DNA from: Methyloprofundus sp.
GTDB taxonomy: Bacteria; Pseudomonadota; Gammaproteobacteria; Methylococcales; Methylomonadaceae
Length of the DNA stretch: 8,275 nt
Direction of reading: 5' to 3'
Assembly: GCA_013138555.1 (NCBI GenBank)
Contig: WTCN01000137.1
Span: 1 to 8,275 of the forward strand
How positions within the stretch are numbered: the stretch's first letter is position 1; every line of letters begins with the position of its first letter. The notes beneath the pieces were generated by a model. The model did not search any database and was not told the origin of the DNA. It saw only the letters and a list, made by a program, of their open reading frames with translations. A program made the translations under genes and the position numbers. Shown piece by piece: positions 6,193-8,275 of this stretch.

Positions 6193-7290
6193 ATGCAGCG
6201 TAATAATGATTTTTCTAACCTGCAATTTTTAAAAGATAGCTTAAAACGTATTTTACCCAACTCTCAGGCTGTTGCTTTAGCGATCATATTAATTGGTGGT
6301 TATTTGCTAATTACATCTTTATCCGATGTATTAATGCCTGTTTTTATTGCGATTGTTTTAGCTTATTTACTAGAAGGGCTGGTGAAAAAACTGGAATTCA
6401 AACTTAAGCGCCTGCCAGCGGTGCTAATCGTATTCACCGGGTTTATGGGGGGATTCAGTTATTTTTTATTTGGTCTAATGCCTATGTTATATCAGCAATT
6501 AAAACAGCTGTTACAGCATACCCCCGATATTATTAAAAGCTCACAAGCGGAAATTTTAAAACTTCCAGAAGCCTATCCGCAATTTATATCAGCTGATAAA
6601 TTAAGGGATTTAATGTTCGCTATTCAACGAGAAGCACTGAACTATGGGCAGGACTTATTAAGCCTTTCAGCATCATCAGTGGTGGGTATTATCAGCGCTT
6701 TGGTTTACCTGATTCTGGTGCCTGTTTTAATTTTATTTTGCCTAAAAGATAAAGACGTTTTATTGCGCTGGTTTGCCAGGTTTATGCCGAGAGATAGAAT
6801 GCTATCCCTGAATGTCTGGGAAGAAGTGGACATGCAGCTGGGTAATTATATACGCGGGAAATTTGTTGAGGTATTTTTGCTGGGTACTGTGAGTTATATG
6901 ACGTTTTCTGCCTTAGGTCTGAACTATGCCATGTTACTTTCCGTGTTTATGGGCTTGCAAGTCATTATTCCCTATGTTGGTGCTACTTTAGTGACTTTTC
7001 CTGTGTTAGGCGTTGCTTTGGTGCAATGGGGGTTTGGCGCAGATGAGTTTATGTATATTGTTATCGCTTATTCGATCATACAGACAATAGACGGGGTTGT
7101 TTTAGTGCCCTTGCTTTTTTCTGAAGCGGTTAATTTACATCCTGTTGCAATTATTGTTGCTATTTTATTTTTTGGTGGGCTTTGGGGTTTTTGGGGAGTC
7201 TTTTTTGCTATTCCTTTAGCAACCCTGGTTAAAGCTGTCATTTCAGCCTGGCCACGCCTAGATGATAGAATGCATAGTTTCGATATGTAA
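6193..7290 (+). CDS. perM: AI-2E/PerM family inner-membrane transporter
   Basis: A 365-residue integral membrane protein, about the size of E. coli PerM (353). Hydrophobic segments lie near residues 25-42, 47-65, 75-97, 160-185, 222-262, 263-282, 286-310 and 316-348, with a large soluble loop (about 98-158) after the third. Family landmarks are QLGNYIRGK (215-223), GLQVIIPYVGATL (254-266) and a final FWGVFFAIPLATLVKA. The family includes TqsA (AI-2 export) and sodium/proton antiporters, so the substrate cannot be read from sequence and the symbol is by similarity only. It begins 22 bases after queD with no recognisable Shine-Dalgarno site (the leader is almost all A and T), so translation may depend on coupling or an unstructured leader. 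No later methionine gives a complete protein. Confidence 0.85.
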   Translation: MQRNNDFSNLQFLKDSLKRILPNSQAVALAIILIGGYLLITSLSDVLMPVFIAIVLAYLLEGLVKKLEFKLKRLPAVLIVFTGFMGGFSYFLFGLMPMLYQQLKQLLQHTPDIIKSSQAEILKLPEAYPQFISADKLRDLMFAIQREALNYGQDLLSLSASSVVGIISALVYLILVPVLILFCLKDKDVLLRWFARFMPRDRMLSLNVWEEVDMQLGNYIRGKFVEVFLLGTVSYMTFSALGLNYAMLLSVFMGLQVIIPYVGATLVTFPVLGVALVQWGFGADEFMYIVIAYSIIQTIDGVVLVPLLFSEAVNLHPVAIIVAILFFGGLWGFWGVFFAIPLATLVKAVISAWPRLDDRMHSFDM

Positions 7291-7318
7291 GAGGAAGAGG
7301 TACAGCTAAGGTCTAATT

Positions 7319-8110
7319 ATGAAAAATCTACAACGCTTATTGCAAGTTATGGGGCAGTTAAGAGATCCGCAAAACGGCTGTTCATGGGATAAGAAGCAGG
7401 ATTTTAGCAGTCTTATTCCTTATACGCTGGAAGAAGCCTATGAAGTTGTCGATGCCATTGAGCGCGATGATATGCAAGACTTAAAAGCTGAGTTAGGTGA
7501 TCTGCTTTTTCAGGTCGTGTTTCATTCTCAGCTCGCAAAGGAGCAGGGCTTATTTGATTTTGAGCAAGTAGCAAAAACTGTGACTGATAAATTAGTACGT
7601 AGGCATCCGCATGTTTTTGCTGATGTTGTGTATGCTAATGAAGCGGAACAGAAGCAGGCGTGGGAAGTATTTAAAGCATCGGAAAGAGCAGCAAAAGAGC
7701 TAGAAAATCATACGATATTATCGGGTGTTGCAAAAAACTTACCCGCACTTGTGCAATGCAAGAAAATTCAGGATCGTGCTGCAAATCACGGTTTTGACTG
7801 GCCGGATGTTGAGCCAGTCTATGATAAAGTACTGGAAGAGCTCGATGAAGTTAAAGAGGCCTGGCAGTCAGGAGATCAGGAGCATATTGAAGAAGAGGTT
7901 GGTGACTTATTATTAGTTGCGGTGAATCTTGCCCGGCATATGCAGGTTAACCCCGAACAGGCACTGAAAAAAAGCACAGAAAAATTTACCCGGCGTTTCG
8001 AGTATATTGAGAAAAAAGTAACCCAGTCAGGACGCGAAGTCAATCGCTGCAATCTGGCAGAATTAGATGGTTTATGGAATGAAGCAAAAGTAGCCCTGAA
8101 AAAAGTATAA
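7319..8110 (+). CDS. mazG: Nucleoside triphosphate pyrophosphohydrolase MazG
   Basis: MazG hydrolyses (d)NTPs to the monophosphate and pyrophosphate; in E. coli it also affects ppGpp levels. The protein has 263 residues, the same length as the E. coli enzyme, and aligns by eye throughout: LRDPQNGCSWDKKQDF, YTLEEAYEVVDAI, ELGDLLFQVVFHSQ, DKLVRRHPHVFAD. It has two tandem MazG domains. In the first, E38/E39/E42 and E58/D61 form the metal-binding EExxE...ExxD set. In the second, E173/E174/E177 (LEELDEV) and E193/D196 (EEEVGDLLL) do the same, so both look catalytically complete. TAAGG (7307-7311) lies 7 bases before the ATG. It follows the PerM-family gene by 28 bases. A stand-alone palindrome begins 4 bases after its stop. 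Confidence 0.96.
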   Translation: MKNLQRLLQVMGQLRDPQNGCSWDKKQDFSSLIPYTLEEAYEVVDAIERDDMQDLKAELGDLLFQVVFHSQLAKEQGLFDFEQVAKTVTDKLVRRHPHVFADVVYANEAEQKQAWEVFKASERAAKELENHTILSGVAKNLPALVQCKKIQDRAANHGFDWPDVEPVYDKVLEELDEVKEAWQSGDQEHIEEEVGDLLLVAVNLARHMQVNPEQALKKSTEKFTRRFEYIEKKVTQSGREVNRCNLAELDGLWNEAKVALKKV

Positions 8111-8113
8111 ACG

Positions 8114-8162
8114 GTAGGAAGGGCTTTAGTCGCGATTATCCAGACTCAGGTCGCGGCTAAAG
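8114..8162. repeat. Solo REP-like palindrome after mazG
   Basis: The sequence opens with GTAG (8114-8117). CTTTAGTCGCGA (8124-8135) is inverted as TCGCGGCTAAAG (8151-8162), 12 bp with a single mismatch that becomes a G-U pair in RNA, around a 15-base loop. It lacks a CTAC at the right end, so it looks like one REP unit rather than a doublet. It could protect the 3' end of the mazG transcript; no T run follows, so a classical terminator is unlikely. Confidence 0.65.
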
Positions 8163-8182
8163 AGACTGTGAAAGTATTATGT

Positions 8183-8267
8183 GTAGGTTGGGGTGAAGCA
8201 TGAACCCCAACAACTGAGGCTAGGTAAGCCATTGATTGTTGGGGTTCGCAAGCTCACCCCAACCTAC
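8183..8267. repeat. REP doublet with GTAG/CTAC ends (BIME-like)
   Basis: An 85-bp element. GTAGGTTGGGGTGA (8183-8196) is perfectly inverted at 8254-8267, and GAACCCCAACAA (8202-8213) at 8236-8247, with a small asymmetric internal loop (AGCAT against GCAAGC). Each half also folds alone: GTTGGGGT/ACCCCAAC at 8187-8194 and 8204-8211, and again at 8238-8245 and 8256-8263. It is thus two REP units in opposite orientation about a 22-base spacer. Its family differs from the other repeats in the window. Confidence 0.85.
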
Positions 8268-8275
8268 GGAATCTA

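Noticed and set aside
1..8275. CRISPR array or toxin-antitoxin module
   Set aside because: The repeats are dispersed palindromes of different sequence without regular spacers, and mazG here is the pyrophosphohydrolase, with no mazEF toxin genes beside it.

Overview
The window reads as a gammaproteobacterial chromosome of modest GC content. The order rsmB - DUF4390 gene - ntrY - ntrX is a common gammaproteobacterial arrangement, and the intergenic DNA is rich in palindromes that open with GTAG. Palindromes of this look are frequent in Methylococcales-type methanotrophs and some sulfur oxidisers, so that order is my best guess. The taxonomic call is inference; no marker here fixes it.

Region 1 (1-5429, + strand) begins with a palindromic REP-type doublet (1-72, cut by the window edge) that abuts rsmB. 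rsmB probably starts at a TTG at 90, with its ribosome binding site just beyond the repeat. It overlaps a gene for a small secreted DUF4390 protein, which overlaps an NtrY-like membrane sensor kinase, followed after 12 bases by an NtrX-like response regulator. The overlaps point to one transcript: an rRNA methyltransferase followed by an envelope-sensing two-component module. The NtrX-like protein keeps an intact receiver and a Fis-type HTH. Its AAA+ domain has lost the GAFTGA loop, the Walker B aspartate and one arginine-finger position, so it is probably not a sigma-54 activator.

Region 2 (5430-5816) is a 387-base gap without a convincing gene. It contains a perfect 29-bp inverted repeat shortly after ntrX and an AT-rich leader before queD.

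Region 3 (5817-8110, + strand) holds queD (6-carboxytetrahydropterin synthase, queuosine pathway), a PerM/AI-2E family membrane protein and mazG (nucleoside triphosphate pyrophosphohydrolase). They are spaced 22 and 28 bases apart and are probably co-transcribed. No functional link among the three is obvious.

Region 4 (8111-8275) is repeat DNA: a solo GTAG-headed palindrome right after mazG, then an 85-bp head-to-head doublet of another family. Altogether four palindromic elements of four different sequence families sit in the gene borders; three carry GTAG/CTAC ends and the fourth ATAG/CTAT. This suggests a genome colonised by several REP families, presumably mobilised by RAYT-type transposases encoded elsewhere. 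All genes in the window look intact. The most notable points are the degenerate AAA+ domain of NtrX and the repeat insertion against the rsmB translation start. I see no clearly novel multi-gene system.
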